From contig NZ_JAPNXS010000013.1 in the NCBI RefSeq assembly GCF_030397575.1, positions 39,454 through 103,453 on the forward strand: DNA of 64,000 nucleotides, given 5' to 3'. Source of the stretch: Psychromonas sp. 14N.309.X.WAT.B.A12 (lineage in GTDB: Bacteria > Pseudomonadota > Gammaproteobacteria > Enterobacterales > Psychromonadaceae). The position numbers and the translations under genes were made by a program. The notes beneath the pieces were generated by a model. That model ran no database searches, was not told the DNA's origin, and saw nothing but the letters and a program-made list of their open reading frames with translations. Positions 18,641 through 28,823 of the stretch are shown here, piece by piece (position 1 is the first letter of the stretch; each line of letters opens with the position of its first letter).

Positions 18641-19576
18641 ATGAATAATCCGCTGTACCAGAAAAATATCATCTCCATCGCTGATCTATCTCGTTCCGAT
18701 TTAGAATTAATATTAGAAACTGCCCACTCTTTAAAACAAAATCCCCAACCGACGCTATTAAATAACAAAGTGATTGCCAGCTGTTTTTTTGAAGCATCAA
18801 CACGTACTCGTTTGTCTTTTGAAACCGCGGTACAACGTTTGGGTGGTAGTGTGATCGGCTTTGACAGTGGCGGTAATACCTCACTGGCACAAAAAGGCGA
18901 AACCCTAGCGGATTCGGTGAAAGTAATCTCATCTTACGCTGATGCTTTCTTTATGCGCCACCCGCAAGAAGGTGCTGCGCGCTTAGCCTCTGAATTTACC
19001 TCTGTGCCTGTGATTAATGGTGGTGATGGGTCAAACCAACACCCAACACAAACCTTATTAGACCTATTCACCATTTATGAAACACAAGCAAGATTAGATA
19101 ACCTTAATATCGCTTTTGTAGGTGACCTAAAATATGGCCGAACTGTGCATTCTTTAGCACAAGCTTTGTCACTGTTTAACTGTAACTTTTACTTTATTTC
19201 ACCTGAAGCTTTGGCAATGCCTGACTACATTATTGAGGAACTAACTGAACGAGATATTAGCTTCTCTTTACATACCAGCATTGAAGAAGTCGTTGATGAA
19301 TTGGATGTACTGTATATGACGCGCGTACAAAAAGAGCGCTTTGATGAAACTGAATATCAGCACATGAAATCAGCCTTTTTATTGAATGCAGGCATGTTGA
19401 AAAATGTAAAAGACAATCTTAAAGTATTGCACCCATTACCGCGTATTGATGAAATTAATCAGGATGTGGATAACACACCTTACGCCTATTATTTTCAACA
19501 AGCACAAAATGGTGTATTCGCTCGCCAAGCATTGCTCGCTTTATTATTAACTAACCACTTTCAAGCAAAGCCTTAG
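18641..19576 (+). CDS. pyrB: Aspartate carbamoyltransferase catalytic subunit
   Basis: A 311-residue catalytic chain of ATCase with the carbamoyl phosphate site [24 protein letters not shown], the HPTQTLLDL motif and HPLPRIDEI. It forms carbamoyl-aspartate in pyrimidine synthesis. The frame is open to a TTG at 18614, but the ATG at 18641 gives the normal N-terminus ([13 protein letters not shown]). A TATAAT hexamer at 18575-18580 may be the -10 of the promoter. I saw no attenuator with a leader peptide like that of enteric pyrBI. pyrI starts 9 bp after its stop. Confidence 0.96.
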   Translation: MNNPLYQKNIISIADLSRSDLELILETAHSLKQNPQPTLLNNKVIASCFFEASTRTRLSFETAVQRLGGSVIGFDSGGNTSLAQKGETLADSVKVISSYADAFFMRHPQEGAARLASEFTSVPVINGGDGSNQHPTQTLLDLFTIYETQARLDNLNIAFVGDLKYGRTVHSLAQALSLFNCNFYFISPEALAMPDYIIEELTERDISFSLHTSIEEVVDELDVLYMTRVQKERFDETEYQHMKSAFLLNAGMLKNVKDNLKVLHPLPRIDEINQDVDNTPYAYYFQQAQNGVFARQALLALLLTNHFQAKP

Positions 19577-19585
19577 GAGTTGATC

Positions 19586-20041
19586 ATGCAAAAGAAATTA
19601 CAAGTAGAAGCTATCGAGCAAGGTTCAGTAATTGATCATATTCCTGCACACCAAGGTGTGAAAATACTGAAGTTCTTTAAATTTACTCAGACTAATGAAA
19701 AGATCACCATTGGTCTTAATTTGGCAACAAAAAGCGGTGAAAGCAAAGATTTAATCAAAATTGAAAACACCTTCTTTAATGACAAACAGGCCAACCAATT
19801 AGCTTTATTTGCACCTAATGCGACGATTAATCAAATTAAAGATTTTAAAGTGGTTAATAAGTTTAAAGTACAATTACCAAGTTCATTTATTGATGTTTTA
19901 TCCTGCCCTAACAGTAACTGCATTAGCCATAATGAACCAGTTCAAAGCCGTTTTTATGTCAAACAGAAAAAGACTTTGAAACTTAAATGTCATTACTGTG
20001 AAAAGTCATTTAATCGCGCGACTTTTGATGAATTAGATTAG
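19586..20041 (+). CDS. pyrI: Aspartate carbamoyltransferase regulatory subunit
   Basis: A 151-residue regulatory chain. The N-terminal allosteric nucleotide-binding domain ([18 protein letters not shown]) is followed by a C-terminal zinc domain with Cys pairs CPNSNC and CHYC that contacts PyrB. It confers CTP inhibition and ATP activation on the PyrB6-PyrI6 holoenzyme. The ATG at 19586 has AGGAG six bases upstream, overlapping the pyrB stop, which indicates translational coupling. An in-frame TTG two codons earlier is less likely. Confidence 0.96.
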   Translation: MQKKLQVEAIEQGSVIDHIPAHQGVKILKFFKFTQTNEKITIGLNLATKSGESKDLIKIENTFFNDKQANQLALFAPNATINQIKDFKVVNKFKVQLPSSFIDVLSCPNSNCISHNEPVQSRFYVKQKKTLKLKCHYCEKSFNRATFDELD

Positions 20042-20347
20042 TTAACCTCAATACTAGATAAGAAAAGTGAGTCACCACCGCTATTTATACAGATTTCTAC
20101 GTTAAATTATTTTTCAATAACCAGTTATTGCTCCAATAATTTGCCTTGAACGACGTACAATTAGCGGTACGGCCTAATAAATGATCTAACTATCTGATTT
20201 TATATAATGTTTCGCTTCCGTTAACCCTAACTGATGCTAGGTCGATCTGGTTAAAAAATATTCAACAAATATCCGAGAATAATATTGAATTAGAGTGCGT
20301 TACGTTTATACTGATTACAAACTTCATCATTAAAAGTGAGCATTTAT

Positions 20348-20863
20348 ATGCAATACAATACTTCTGTTTTATGTGATATCTACGCCGATACAATTGATGT
20401 AGCTGAACCGCTATTAACCAATTTTGGTGGACGTAACTCTTTTGCGGGGGAAGTCGTCACCGTAAAGTGTTTTGAATCAGTGGGACTAATCTACAAGGTA
20501 TTAGAAGAAAATGGTGCAGGTAAAGTGTTATTAATTGATGGTGGTGGCTCTTTACGTCGTGCTTTAATCAATTCACACATTGCAGAGCTTGCCGTTGAAA
20601 ACGATTGGGAAGGTATTGTTGTCAATGGTTGTGTACGCGAAGTGGACTCGCTAGAAGAGATGGATATTGGTATTCAAGCAATTACAGCGATGCCTGTAGG
20701 TGCAGATGACGATGAAATTGGTGAAATAAATTCACCGGTCAACTTTGCAGGTGTTACTTTCTTACCAGAAGACTTCTTATATGCTGATAGCACAGGAATT
20801 GTTATTTCTCCTGAACCATTAGTATTAGACGAAGAAGATGCCGACGAAGACGATGTTTTCTAG
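20348..20863 (+). CDS. rraA: Ribonuclease E activity regulator RraA
   Basis: A 171-residue RraA protein, closely following the E. coli sequence ([70 protein letters not shown]). RraA binds the C-terminal region of RNase E and lowers mRNA decay. The acidic tail ([12 protein letters not shown]) is longer than in enterics. The ATG at 20348 aligns with the family start. A GTG at 20336 is rejected. It converges with zapB across a shared terminator. Confidence 0.95.
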   Translation: MQYNTSVLCDIYADTIDVAEPLLTNFGGRNSFAGEVVTVKCFESVGLIYKVLEENGAGKVLLIDGGGSLRRALINSHIAELAVENDWEGIVVNGCVREVDSLEEMDIGIQAITAMPVGADDDEIGEINSPVNFAGVTFLPEDFLYADSTGIVISPEPLVLDEEDADEDDVF

Positions 20864-20914
20864 CGGTTAATAATACCAAGTATATAATTGGTATAACGAC
20901 AAAAAGACAGGCAT

Positions 20915-20944
20915 AAAAAAACCAACATTATCGTTGGTTTTTTT
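20915..20944. terminator. Bidirectional terminator between rraA and zapB
   Basis: A-rich stem 20915-20926 (ending ACCAAC) pairs with GTTGGTTTTTTT-type stem 20933-20944 around ATTATC, with A/T runs on both sides. Confidence 0.88.
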
Positions 20945-20970
20945 ATTTACAGTATCTAAAACATCGATTA

Positions 20971-21204
20971 TTAATCTACGTTAGTCTCTGCTTGATCAAT
21001 TTTTCCAACTAGTGCGCTTAGACGATCTTGCCATTGCTGATGCTCATTGTTTAAACGGTCGTTATCTGATTGTAGTTGTTCAGCTTTACCTGCTAGGCTC
21101 GCTTTATCTTCTTTAAGCTCTTCAATTTCCATTTGCAGCAATGCAATAGTCTCTACAGCTTGGTTAATTTTGTTTTCTAATTTTTCTAATAGCTCGAATG
21201 TCAT
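20971..21204 (-). CDS. zapB: Cell division protein ZapB
   Basis: A 77-residue protein that is almost wholly coiled coil (MTFELLEKLENKINQAVETI, then QMEIEELKEDK), matching the ZapB family in length and N-terminus. ZapB is a cytoplasmic factor that links FtsZ-bound ZapA to the chromosomal terminus region and helps Z-ring assembly. Its neighbourhood with rraA is typical of gammaproteobacteria. Confidence 0.93.
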   Translation of the reverse strand: MTFELLEKLENKINQAVETIALLQMEIEELKEDKASLAGKAEQLQSDNDRLNNEHQQWQDRLSALVGKIDQAETNVD

Positions 21205-21376
21205 TTAAAGACCCTTAATACAAAGTAAATGGTTAACTGGAATTCAACGAGAATAAGCATTCCACGGCGCTTATTCAACCTTTGTTTTAATTTTAATGAA
21301 AAAAAGATGCAAATCGTCTTTAAAGTCTCATTATGTTAAGCTTATCGCTGCAATTTGGAATTATTTGAGAGGAAAA

Positions 21377-21610
21377 ATGTCAGCAAAATTAACCATGGGT
21401 AAATACCAGCATTACAAAGGTAATTTTTACCAAGTTGAAGATATTGCCATCCACAGTGAAACCGATGAAGAGATGGTAATATATCGCCCTTTATACGGTG
21501 AAGGGCGATTATGGGTTAGACCGTTAACTATGTTTGTGGAAAATGTACTCATCGATGGTAAAAGCCAACCTCGCTTTGCATTAGTTGAAGATACCGATAA
21601 GATTAAATAG
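21377..21610 (+). CDS. DUF1653 domain protein
   Basis: A 77-residue protein with the DUF1653 pattern: GKYQHYKGNFYQVEDIAIHSETD near the N-terminus, then MVIYRPLYGEGRLWVRPLTMF. The family is widespread and uncharacterised; some members carry similar small beta-rich domains. The ATG at 21377 follows GAGAGGAAAA. The longer frame to 21296 adds only an unlikely basic N-terminus. Not obviously co-transcribed with anything: it is convergent with cysE, 19 bp away. Confidence 0.88.
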   Translation: MSAKLTMGKYQHYKGNFYQVEDIAIHSETDEEMVIYRPLYGEGRLWVRPLTMFVENVLIDGKSQPRFALVEDTDKIK

Positions 21611-21629
21611 ACCACTGCCATTTACCCTG

Positions 21630-22409
21630 TCACAAGTTCTGCTCCATAGACAGGGAAGGCATATCGCAAGACGGTCTACCCACTACTTTGGCAGGCACAC
21701 CAGCAACTGTAGTGTGTGCAGGTACGGCTTCTAACACGACACTACCCGCGCCAATTTTAGCCCCCATACCAATCTCAATATTGCCAAGTACTTTTGCACC
21801 AGCACCGATCATCACTCCTTGACGGATTTTAGGATGGCGATCACCACTCTCTTTACCTGTTCCACCAAGTGTCACTCCTTGTAAAAGAGAGACGTTATCT
21901 TCTATCACAGCAGTTTCACCCACTACTACACCTGTTGCATGGTCAAACATGATCCCTTTGCCAATCGTTGCGGCAGGATGCACATCAACACCAAAAATCA
22001 CTGAACTGCGGTTTTGCAAATAAAAAGCTAAAGCAATACGCTTTTGTTGCCATAACCAATGCGCAACACGGTGAATCTGGATCGCATGAAAACCTTTTAA
22101 GTACAACAGTGGAATCGAATACTCTTCTACAGCAGGGTCTCGGTCTTGCACAGCTAAAATATCTGCCATTGCGCTTTCAATCAGAGTTGGATCACTAGAA
22201 AAAGCATCGTCAATTACTTCTCTTACTAGGATGCCAGGCATAGTGCGACTGTCTAAACGATTAGCTAATTGATAACTTAACGCAGAGGCTAAATCTTTAT
22301 GATTCAAAATAGTAGAATGGAAAAAACTCGCCAAAATAGGTTCACTTGCTGAACTATCCCAAGCCTCTTGTCTGATCTTTTCCCAGAGGTTCTTTACGTT
22401 ACATTGCAT
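21630..22409 (-). CDS. cysE: Serine O-acetyltransferase CysE
   Basis: A 259-residue serine acetyltransferase with the long N-terminal helical domain, followed by a left-handed beta-helix of hexapeptide repeats (GVDVHPAATIGKGIMFDHATGVVVGE region). The catalytic His lies in FDHATG and in the later DRHPKI segment. It makes O-acetylserine from serine and acetyl-CoA for cysteine synthesis. The C-terminal tail, which normally inserts into O-acetylserine sulfhydrylase, ends in Leu rather than the classical terminal Ile. It lies 27 bp downstream of fieF. Confidence 0.95.
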   Translation of the reverse strand: MQCNVKNLWEKIRQEAWDSSASEPILASFFHSTILNHKDLASALSYQLANRLDSRTMPGILVREVIDDAFSSDPTLIESAMADILAVQDRDPAVEEYSIPLLYLKGFHAIQIHRVAHWLWQQKRIALAFYLQNRSSVIFGVDVHPAATIGKGIMFDHATGVVVGETAVIEDNVSLLQGVTLGGTGKESGDRHPKIRQGVMIGAGAKVLGNIEIGMGAKIGAGSVVLEAVPAHTTVAGVPAKVVGRPSCDMPSLSMEQNL

Positions 22410-22436
22410 TTTTTATCCTTAAACTATTCTGTATCG

Positions 22437-23372
22437 TTATTTTGTTGATGAGTCAGCTTGTATGTGATCAATGGAGTTTCTTTCTGGCACCACTGAAATA
22501 GGGTCAAGGTGAATTAAAATATCAGCCCCAGGGAAATCAGTTTCTAAGATTAACTCAAGATCATCCGCTTTCTGATGCGCATCAAATAGCGTTTGCTCAT
22601 CATCTAACTCTAAATGTAACTGTATGAATTTAATATAACCTGAATAACGCGTTCTTAAATCATGCACACCACGCACCCCTTTAACACTGTATGCGCGTTT
22701 AATAATTAACTCTTGGTCTTCTTGAGGAAGTTGTTTATCCATTAATGCATCAATAGATTGAATACCAATTTCCCACGCGCCATACAATATAAATAGGCTA
22801 ACACCAATTGCAAATACACCATCAGCCCAATGCCAACCATAGCTGGCTAAGATAATCGCCAATAACACAGAGCCATTCAGCATGATATCGGTACGATAAT
22901 GTAAGGCATCAGCTTTGATCGCCATGCTATTGGTTTTTCGTACCACGTAACTTTGAAATAAAACTAATGCTAAGGTAACAAGTAACGAAAAGACCATGAC
23001 TGAAATGCCGACATTACTTGCATGAATCGGCTGATTGTTAACTAAAGCAGAAACACCATTGATCATTAAAAAGATAGAAGAACCTGAAATGAAAGCTGCT
23101 TGAGCTAATCCCGCTAAACTTTCAGCTTTACCGTGGCCAAAACGATGTTCTTTGTCAGCAGGTTGTAAGGCAATTTTGATCGCAAATAAATTAATAACCG
23201 AGGTTGTTACATCCATTAAAGAATCGGTTAACGCAGCTAAAATACTTGACGAACCAGTCATAAACCAAGCAATTAATTTTACAATAATTAACAATGAGGC
23301 AGCTATAATTGCCGCATGGCCAGCTCGGTTAATTAGGTAAGCATACTGTTGTGAGTGCGATGATTGAGTCAC
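22437..23372 (-). CDS. fieF: Cation diffusion facilitator FieF/YiiP-type metal efflux protein
   Basis: A 311-residue CDF transporter with six membrane segments and a cytoplasmic C-terminal domain rich in His and Asp. Site A residues are visible as Asp50/Asp54 in TDSLMD and His/Asp in HYRTD, matching YiiP. HRFGHGKAESLAG is the conserved loop after segment 2. It exchanges cytoplasmic Zn2+ (or Fe2+/Cd2+) for protons. Its length fits FieF (300). Co-directional with cysE. Confidence 0.93.
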   Translation of the reverse strand: MTQSSHSQQYAYLINRAGHAAIIAASLLIIVKLIAWFMTGSSSILAALTDSLMDVTTSVINLFAIKIALQPADKEHRFGHGKAESLAGLAQAAFISGSSIFLMINGVSALVNNQPIHASNVGISVMVFSLLVTLALVLFQSYVVRKTNSMAIKADALHYRTDIMLNGSVLLAIILASYGWHWADGVFAIGVSLFILYGAWEIGIQSIDALMDKQLPQEDQELIIKRAYSVKGVRGVHDLRTRYSGYIKFIQLHLELDDEQTLFDAHQKADDLELILETDFPGADILIHLDPISVVPERNSIDHIQADSSTK

Positions 23373-23717
23373 GGTATTACCACTTTGAAAACTATCGGGC
23401 GAGTATTATACCCATTATCATTTCAGATACAAAACACCACTAATAATGTACAGCACTAAACTATATTGCTGTGAATTCCATCACTTCATTGGCAATCAAG
23501 TATTTTAGCGAGTAATAGTATATCTCCTATTTATTTTGTTACTAATCAATCAATTAAATACAATTTATAAAACATAAATGTAATTGTTAATAGATTTGTT
23601 TTGATTGTTAAATAGCAGTTCGTAATGACATTAATGTTTCATTACTTTTATTTTCCCTAAAACACCCATAAAATAAGCCCTTGCCGCATTTAAACTGACC
23701 AAAACAAGAGTAAACAG
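23373..23717. other. Divergent intergenic region fieF/trmL
   Basis: 345 bp of AT-rich sequence holding the promoters of fieF (left) and trmL (right). I saw no ORF, hairpin or recognisable operator in it. Confidence 0.4.
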
Positions 23718-24182
23718 ATGATTGAAGTTGCATTATACGAACCTGAGATTCCACCAAATACCGGAAATATTATCCGCCTGTGCGCTAATACAGGCTGTGT
23801 ATTGCATTTAATTGAACCACTTGGTTTTGATTTAGATGAGAAAAAAGTAAGACGTGCTGGACTTGATTACCATGAAATGACCAATGTTCATATCCACAAA
23901 GATTACGATATCTTCTTACAAGCTGTTGAAGGTAAGCGTTTACTAGCTTGTACCACTAAAACCACGACGTACCACCATAATGCCAACTTTCAAGATGGTG
24001 ATGTATTGTTATTTGGTCCAGAAACTCGGGGTTTGCCTGCGAGCATATTAGATGCATTACCACTACAACAAAAATTGCGTATCCCAATGCGCGCAGATAG
24101 CCGCTCAATGAACTTATCTAATGCAGTATCTGTATTTGTCTATGAAGCATGGCGTCAACTAGACTTCCCAGGGGCAGTTTAA
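23718..24182 (+). CDS. trmL: tRNA (cytidine/uridine(34)-2'-O)-methyltransferase TrmL
   Basis: A 154-residue SPOUT methyltransferase. Motifs: [20 protein letters not shown] at the N-terminus, [11 protein letters not shown] in the middle and the knot region [21 protein letters not shown] near the C-terminus. It methylates the wobble base ribose of two tRNA-Leu isoacceptors. Length is as in E. coli (157). Convergent with recJ. Confidence 0.95.
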   Translation: MIEVALYEPEIPPNTGNIIRLCANTGCVLHLIEPLGFDLDEKKVRRAGLDYHEMTNVHIHKDYDIFLQAVEGKRLLACTTKTTTYHHNANFQDGDVLLFGPETRGLPASILDALPLQQKLRIPMRADSRSMNLSNAVSVFVYEAWRQLDFPGAV

Positions 24183-24199
24183 ACTAACCTAAACCAAAC

Positions 24200-24223
24200 A
24201 AGGTAAGTAAGCACTTACCTTTC
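24200..24223. terminator. Hairpin between convergent trmL and recJ
   Basis: AAGGTAAGT (24200-24208) pairs with ACTTACCTT (24213-24221) around AAGC. T-runs are short, so it is a moderate terminator candidate for both strands. Confidence 0.5.
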
Positions 24224-24232
24224 ACTCACTTA

Positions 24233-25966
24233 CTATCTCGGCTCTAACAGCTGTACTAATAACTGTGCGGTTCTTTGACCTCTAAATTCATTCACATCTA
24301 GACTATATACACAGAACACTTTTTTCACCGAAAGATTAGGCCAAACTTCTGGATCGATATTAAAGGCAATGGCATCAATTAACTTTCCTTGGTGCTCTAA
24401 CATCATTTTAAGATGTTTTTGGCCAACGATACGTTGTTGTTTTAATTCGAATACACCATCAAATACAGGCGCAGGGAAACCTTGCCCCCAAGGCCCCGCG
24501 TCACGTAGCTCTTGCGCAATACATAAATCTAATTGATCCGGCGTTAATTGCCCGTCAGATAAAATAACATTTTGTAATAGGTGCTCTTCCACTTGTTCTG
24601 CTAATACTTTATTTAAGGTGTCATTAAACAGCGTAAAGTCTTTCTCCAATAAGCTCAGCCCTGCCGCCATCGCATGCCCACCAAACTTTAAAATCACGCC
24701 TGGAATCGTTTTATCAACCACATCCAAAATATCGCGAATATGTACGCCAGGAATAGAGCGGGCAGAGCCTTTAATTTCACCGTCGTTAGCGCGGGCAAAA
24801 GCAAAGGTTGGTCGGTAATACCTTTCTTTAATGCGTGATGCGACTAGCCCAATGACACCTTGATGCCAATCAGCTTCAAATAAACATAAGGCTAACGGTA
24901 AGTTATCTTGATCAATGGACAGCTTTTGCAAATTAGCGAGTGCTTCCTGCTGCATACTTTGCTCTATCTCACGGCGAGACACATTTAAACCATCCAACTC
25001 TGTCGCTAAGGTATTTGCATGCAATGGGTCATCGCATAATAACAGTTCCACACCATGGCTCATCTCATCCAAACGCCCTGCCGCATTTAACCTTGGACCT
25101 AATGAGAAACCTAAATCTGTTGCCACCAGCTGTTGTTGGTTGCGTTTTGCAACTTGAATTAATGCGCTAATGCCAGGACGGCAATATCCAGCTCTGATAC
25201 GCGCTAAACCTTGATGTACTAACGTACGGTTATTAGCATCTAATTTCACGACATCAGCCACAGTGCCTAACGCGACTATGTCTAAGAAATTTGCCAAATT
25301 AGGCGCAGGGTATTGTGTAAAACAGCCTTTTTCTTGCATTAGTGAGCGCAGTGCTAACATTACATAAAATGCCACACCAACCCCGGCTAAGTTTTTACTA
25401 GGAAAGTCACAGCCAACTTGGTTTGGGTTAACAATGGCATCGGCAATTGGGGTTTCTTCCCCAGGTAAGTGGTGATCGGTAACCAATACCTTAATGCCAA
25501 GCTTGTTAGCATGCGCAACACCACTAATACTAGAAATCCCATTATCTACTGTCATTAGCAGCTCAGCGCCCTGCTGCACTGCTAAATCAACAATTTCAGG
25601 GCTTAAACCATAGCCGTAATCAAAGCGATTAGGTACAAGATAATCCACCTGTTGAAAGCCCAACGCTCGCAATGACAAGACACTTAATGCAGTACTAGTT
25701 GCACCATCGGCATCAAAATCCCCAACAATAATAATTTTTTGTTGTGCTACATAAGCCTCGTATAACAAGTTACACGCGTCACTCATCCCCTTTAATTGGT
25801 TGGCATGAATCAAGGTTTTAGTGCTGTTATCTAATTCAGTATTATCGGTAATACCACGACTTGCATAAAGCTTGGTTAATAGAGGTGAGCAAGATAATGA
25901 CAATATGCTATCGTCACATTGAAGCGGGCGTTGTTGAACTTGTGTTTTATTAATTTCTAGAGACAT
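24233..25966 (-). CDS. recJ: Single-stranded-DNA-specific exonuclease RecJ
   Basis: A 577-residue DHH/DHHA1 phosphoesterase. Metal-binding motifs are present: VGDFDADGATSTAL, MTVDNGIS, VTDHHLPG and NPNQVGCDFPSKNLAGVGVAF. The C-terminal DHHA1 region includes GGHAMAAGLSL and is followed by the OB-like domain. It degrades single-stranded DNA 5'-3' in recombination and mismatch repair. The ATG at 25966 is preferred over the in-frame TTG at 25993. Neither has a good ribosome binding site. It is the last gene of xerD-dsbC-recJ. Confidence 0.95.
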   Translation of the reverse strand: MSLEINKTQVQQRPLQCDDSILSLSCSPLLTKLYASRGITDNTELDNSTKTLIHANQLKGMSDACNLLYEAYVAQQKIIIVGDFDADGATSTALSVLSLRALGFQQVDYLVPNRFDYGYGLSPEIVDLAVQQGAELLMTVDNGISSISGVAHANKLGIKVLVTDHHLPGEETPIADAIVNPNQVGCDFPSKNLAGVGVAFYVMLALRSLMQEKGCFTQYPAPNLANFLDIVALGTVADVVKLDANNRTLVHQGLARIRAGYCRPGISALIQVAKRNQQQLVATDLGFSLGPRLNAAGRLDEMSHGVELLLCDDPLHANTLATELDGLNVSRREIEQSMQQEALANLQKLSIDQDNLPLALCLFEADWHQGVIGLVASRIKERYYRPTFAFARANDGEIKGSARSIPGVHIRDILDVVDKTIPGVILKFGGHAMAAGLSLLEKDFTLFNDTLNKVLAEQVEEHLLQNVILSDGQLTPDQLDLCIAQELRDAGPWGQGFPAPVFDGVFELKQQRIVGQKHLKMMLEHQGKLIDAIAFNIDPEVWPNLSVKKVFCVYSLDVNEFRGQRTAQLLVQLLEPR

Positions 25967-26022
25967 AAAAACTGCACGATAAGGAATTATCAATGCAGTT
26001 TACAAATAGCTGATGTACTAGT

Positions 26023-26778
26023 CTATTTTTTTTGCTCTAATACTTGCAGTAAACGTTCTGGTGGTAAGTAACCCGGCATAGCCGTACCATCTTCTAGGAA
26101 GATAGTTGGTGTTCCTGTGATACCTAATGCGACACCTAGATCATATTGTTCTTTCACTGTGTTATCACAGGTCACAGGCTCAATGTTACGACGTTTTTTA
26201 GCGTCATCCATTGCACCTTTACGATCCTCTGAACACCATACTGATACCATAGTATGATAAGCATTTGAGTTAACGCCACCACGTGGGAAAGCTAAATAAC
26301 GCACTGTAATGCCTAGGTCATTATACTCTTGCATTTGTGAATGCAATTTCTGACAGTAAGCGCAACTAGTATCAGAGAAAACAGTAATGACATGTTTTTC
26401 ATCATCAGCTTTGTAAATGATCATATCTTTTTCAAAGTCTTTGATTTTTGCAAAGTGTTCTGCACTATTTGCTTTACGCACTTCATCAACTTTAGCGCTA
26501 GTTAAGTTATTCATGCCATTATCTAAATCATAGATATCGCCATTTAATAAAAACTGACCGTCTTCACTAATGTAATAAATAGCACCTTGGCTAACAATTT
26601 CATATAACCCTTTAACAGGCGACTCATCGATAGAGTCCACTTCTACTTTTAATGATTGTAACTTTTTAGTAAGTAGTTCGTTCACTTCTGGTGAAATAGC
26701 CGCAAAGCTATTGGTGCTAAGTAGCATCCCAGCAACTAACGCACCTACCGTTTTTTTAACGTTCAATATGGACATCAT
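26023..26778 (-). CDS. dsbC: Thiol:disulfide isomerase DsbC
   Basis: A 251-residue periplasmic DsbC. The signal peptide is cleaved after FAA near residue 27, the dimerisation domain covers about 28-90, and the thioredoxin-like domain has Cys139-Ala-Tyr-Cys142 and a cis-Pro in GTPTIFL. A second Cys pair (VWCSED, VTCDNT) matches the structural disulfide of the family. It reshuffles wrong disulfides in the periplasm. The active-site dipeptide is AY where E. coli has GY. The start may be the second of two tandem ATGs. Confidence 0.95.
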   Translation of the reverse strand: MMSILNVKKTVGALVAGMLLSTNSFAAISPEVNELLTKKLQSLKVEVDSIDESPVKGLYEIVSQGAIYYISEDGQFLLNGDIYDLDNGMNNLTSAKVDEVRKANSAEHFAKIKDFEKDMIIYKADDEKHVITVFSDTSCAYCQKLHSQMQEYNDLGITVRYLAFPRGGVNSNAYHTMVSVWCSEDRKGAMDDAKKRRNIEPVTCDNTVKEQYDLGVALGITGTPTIFLEDGTAMPGYLPPERLLQVLEQKK

Positions 26779-26909
26779 GACCCCTGAAAAATTAAATTAA
26801 AGACGATTGATTATGCCTATCTTAGTAACTAATGTGAATGCCTTTATATCTCATATTAGCCTCTGTGATAAATCACCTCTGTGCGACTTTAGTATAAGAA
26901 CACCATTAA

Positions 26910-27806
26910 CTAAGCACGAGGGTGATGTTCTTCATGTAATAGTTTTAACCTATCTTTTGCAATATGTGTATAGATTTGCGTTGTCGATAAATCACTATGG
27001 CCTAACAGCATTTGTACAACACGCAAATCAGCACCATAGTTCAACAGATGTGTTGCAAAAGCATGGCGTAATACATGTGGTGATAAGGCTTCTTTGTCTA
27101 TGCCTGCTAATTGCGCATAATGTTTAATACGATGCCAGAAGGTTTGCCTTACCATTTGTGTACCACGACGGCTTGGAAACAACACGTCGCTACTCTGGCC
27201 GGACAATAACACTGAGCGCATCTCTTCGATATAACGCTCTAACCAATATACTGACTCTTCTCCCAATGGCACTAATCGGGTTTTGTTGCCTTTACCAGTA
27301 ATTCGGATCACGCCCTGTTTTAGGTTAATCTCTTCCATGGTTAAACCGACTAACTCTGTGACACGTAAACCCGTTGCGTATAACACCTCTAACATCGCCT
27401 TATCTCTGAATTGAATCGGATCTCCCAATTCTGGTGCTGCAAGTAATGCATCCACTTCAGATTCCGATAATGATTTGGGTAAAGGTTTCACGATTTTAGG
27501 GCTTTCTAACTTAGCACTTGGATCATCTTCACGTATTTTTTCACGACATAAATACTGGTAATAACGACGAACAGCACTCATCAAACGTGCTGTAGAGGCG
27601 CTTTTATAATCTATCTCCCCTTTTAACCTATTCTCAAAGTAATCACTGAGTTGACGTGCTGTTGCATCACTTAATGTGGCATTGTGTTTAGCGAGGTATA
27701 ATTCAACTAAAGAGAGATCATGACGATACGAATCCAGCGTATTTTTAGATAATCCACGCTCTAACCACAGTGAATCTAAAAATTGTTCGATGCTTAATAC
27801 TTCCAT
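26910..27806 (-). CDS. xerD: Site-specific tyrosine recombinase XerD
   Basis: A 298-residue tyrosine recombinase, exactly the E. coli XerD length. It has a SAM-like N-terminal domain, then the catalytic domain with Arg in [36 protein letters not shown] and the Tyr nucleophile. With XerC it resolves chromosome dimers at dif. The order xerD-dsbC-recJ and the divergent fldB are the standard gammaproteobacterial arrangement, so this is the housekeeping enzyme, not a mobile-element integrase. Confidence 0.96.
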   Translation of the reverse strand: MEVLSIEQFLDSLWLERGLSKNTLDSYRHDLSLVELYLAKHNATLSDATARQLSDYFENRLKGEIDYKSASTARLMSAVRRYYQYLCREKIREDDPSAKLESPKIVKPLPKSLSESEVDALLAAPELGDPIQFRDKAMLEVLYATGLRVTELVGLTMEEINLKQGVIRITGKGNKTRLVPLGEESVYWLERYIEEMRSVLLSGQSSDVLFPSRRGTQMVRQTFWHRIKHYAQLAGIDKEALSPHVLRHAFATHLLNYGADLRVVQMLLGHSDLSTTQIYTHIAKDRLKLLHEEHHPRA

Positions 27807-27863
27807 TCCTACTGCCTTAACGGTAAATTAGCGCCTCTTTTATTTTTCTTCAAAAGGTCGCAT

Positions 27864-28382
27864 ATGAAAATCGGTTTATTTTATGGCTCTAGCACTTGTT
27901 ACACAGAAATCGCTGCAGAAAAAATTCAAGCAGAGCTAGGCGAATCATTAGTGGACCTATTTAACATAAAAGATGAGGGATTAAGCAAGGTAAATGATTA
28001 CGATATTCTCATTTTAGGCATTTCTACGTGGGATTTTGGCGAACTTCAAGAAGATTGGGGTAAGTTATGGGATCAAATCGACGGCTTAACTGTCAATGGG
28101 AAAATTGTCGCTATTTTTGGTTTAGGCGATCAAGATGGTTATAGCGAATGGTTTGTAGATGCAGTAGGTATGCTACATGATAAATTATTACCACAACAAC
28201 CTAGGTTTATTGGTTACTGGCCCGTTGAAGGCTATCAGTTTGATGCTTCTAAAGCACTCACAGAGGATGGCCAATACTTTGTTGGTTTAGCCTTAGATGA
28301 AGATACACAATACGAACTAAGCGACCAACGTATTAGTGAGTGGTGTTTGCAGATCTTAGAAGAGATACAAGAATTATTATAA
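27864..28382 (+). CDS. fldB: Flavodoxin FldB
   Basis: A 172-residue long-chain flavodoxin. The phosphate-binding loop [16 protein letters not shown] is followed by the isoalloxazine-binding loops near [12 protein letters not shown] and [15 protein letters not shown]. The Cys in the SSTCYTE loop and the divergent placement beside xerD both match FldB rather than FldA. Flavodoxins carry single electrons to enzymes such as the PFL activase and ribonucleotide reductase system. Here pflA is encoded 6 kb away. Confidence 0.95.
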   Translation: MKIGLFYGSSTCYTEIAAEKIQAELGESLVDLFNIKDEGLSKVNDYDILILGISTWDFGELQEDWGKLWDQIDGLTVNGKIVAIFGLGDQDGYSEWFVDAVGMLHDKLLPQQPRFIGYWPVEGYQFDASKALTEDGQYFVGLALDEDTQYELSDQRISEWCLQILEEIQELL

Positions 28383-28685
28383 AATACCTATTCAAGTCAT
28401 TCTGTAATAGAAATACAAACTGAAAACGGTCAAGTAACAGCGTGATACATTGCAGCTATATAACTGCATAACAGCGCTGTTAACCTTCTCTTCATATAAC
28501 ACCGTATAGTTTAAACCTTATTTTTCAAAAACTTATAAAACCCTATTTCTAAGAAAATTAATATTGCATAATCAGTTTCCATCATTGAATAGAAGCTATC
28601 CGCGCTACATATTTTTACACTTATCTGACCTTATTATCATTGTTATCTTATTTTTATGTAATTAAATTTCAATATCGTAACTCTC

Positions 28686-28726
28686 CTGATCCAGATCAAT
28701 CACCTCTATCCCACTTTGGTTAAGCT
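28686..28726 (+). promoter_or_regulatory. FNR-like site and -10 upstream of the DUF3360 gene
   Basis: CTGAT-CCAG-ATCAA (28686-28699) matches the FNR consensus TTGAT-N4-ATCAA at 9 of 10 positions. A -10-like TAAGCT lies at 28721-28726, its centre exactly 31 bp from the box centre, as in class II FNR promoters. It lies about 130 bp before the start codon, within an otherwise gene-free 441-bp region (28383-28823) where I see nothing else. Confidence 0.6.
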
Positions 28727-28823
28727 ACAAATATAAAATTTATGAACATTATTTAACCTAATTCTAGTGACGAGCACTACCGAAAAAGTTTAAATTTAAC
28801 CAGAGTAAAGGAGTACCTCCTCA

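Noticed and set aside
26807..27127. 106-codon plus-strand ORF opposite xerD
   Set aside because: It is antisense to conserved xerD codons and has no recognisable domain.
26910..27806. Integrase of a mobile element
   Set aside because: Length, motifs and neighbours (dsbC, recJ, fldB) identify chromosomal XerD.
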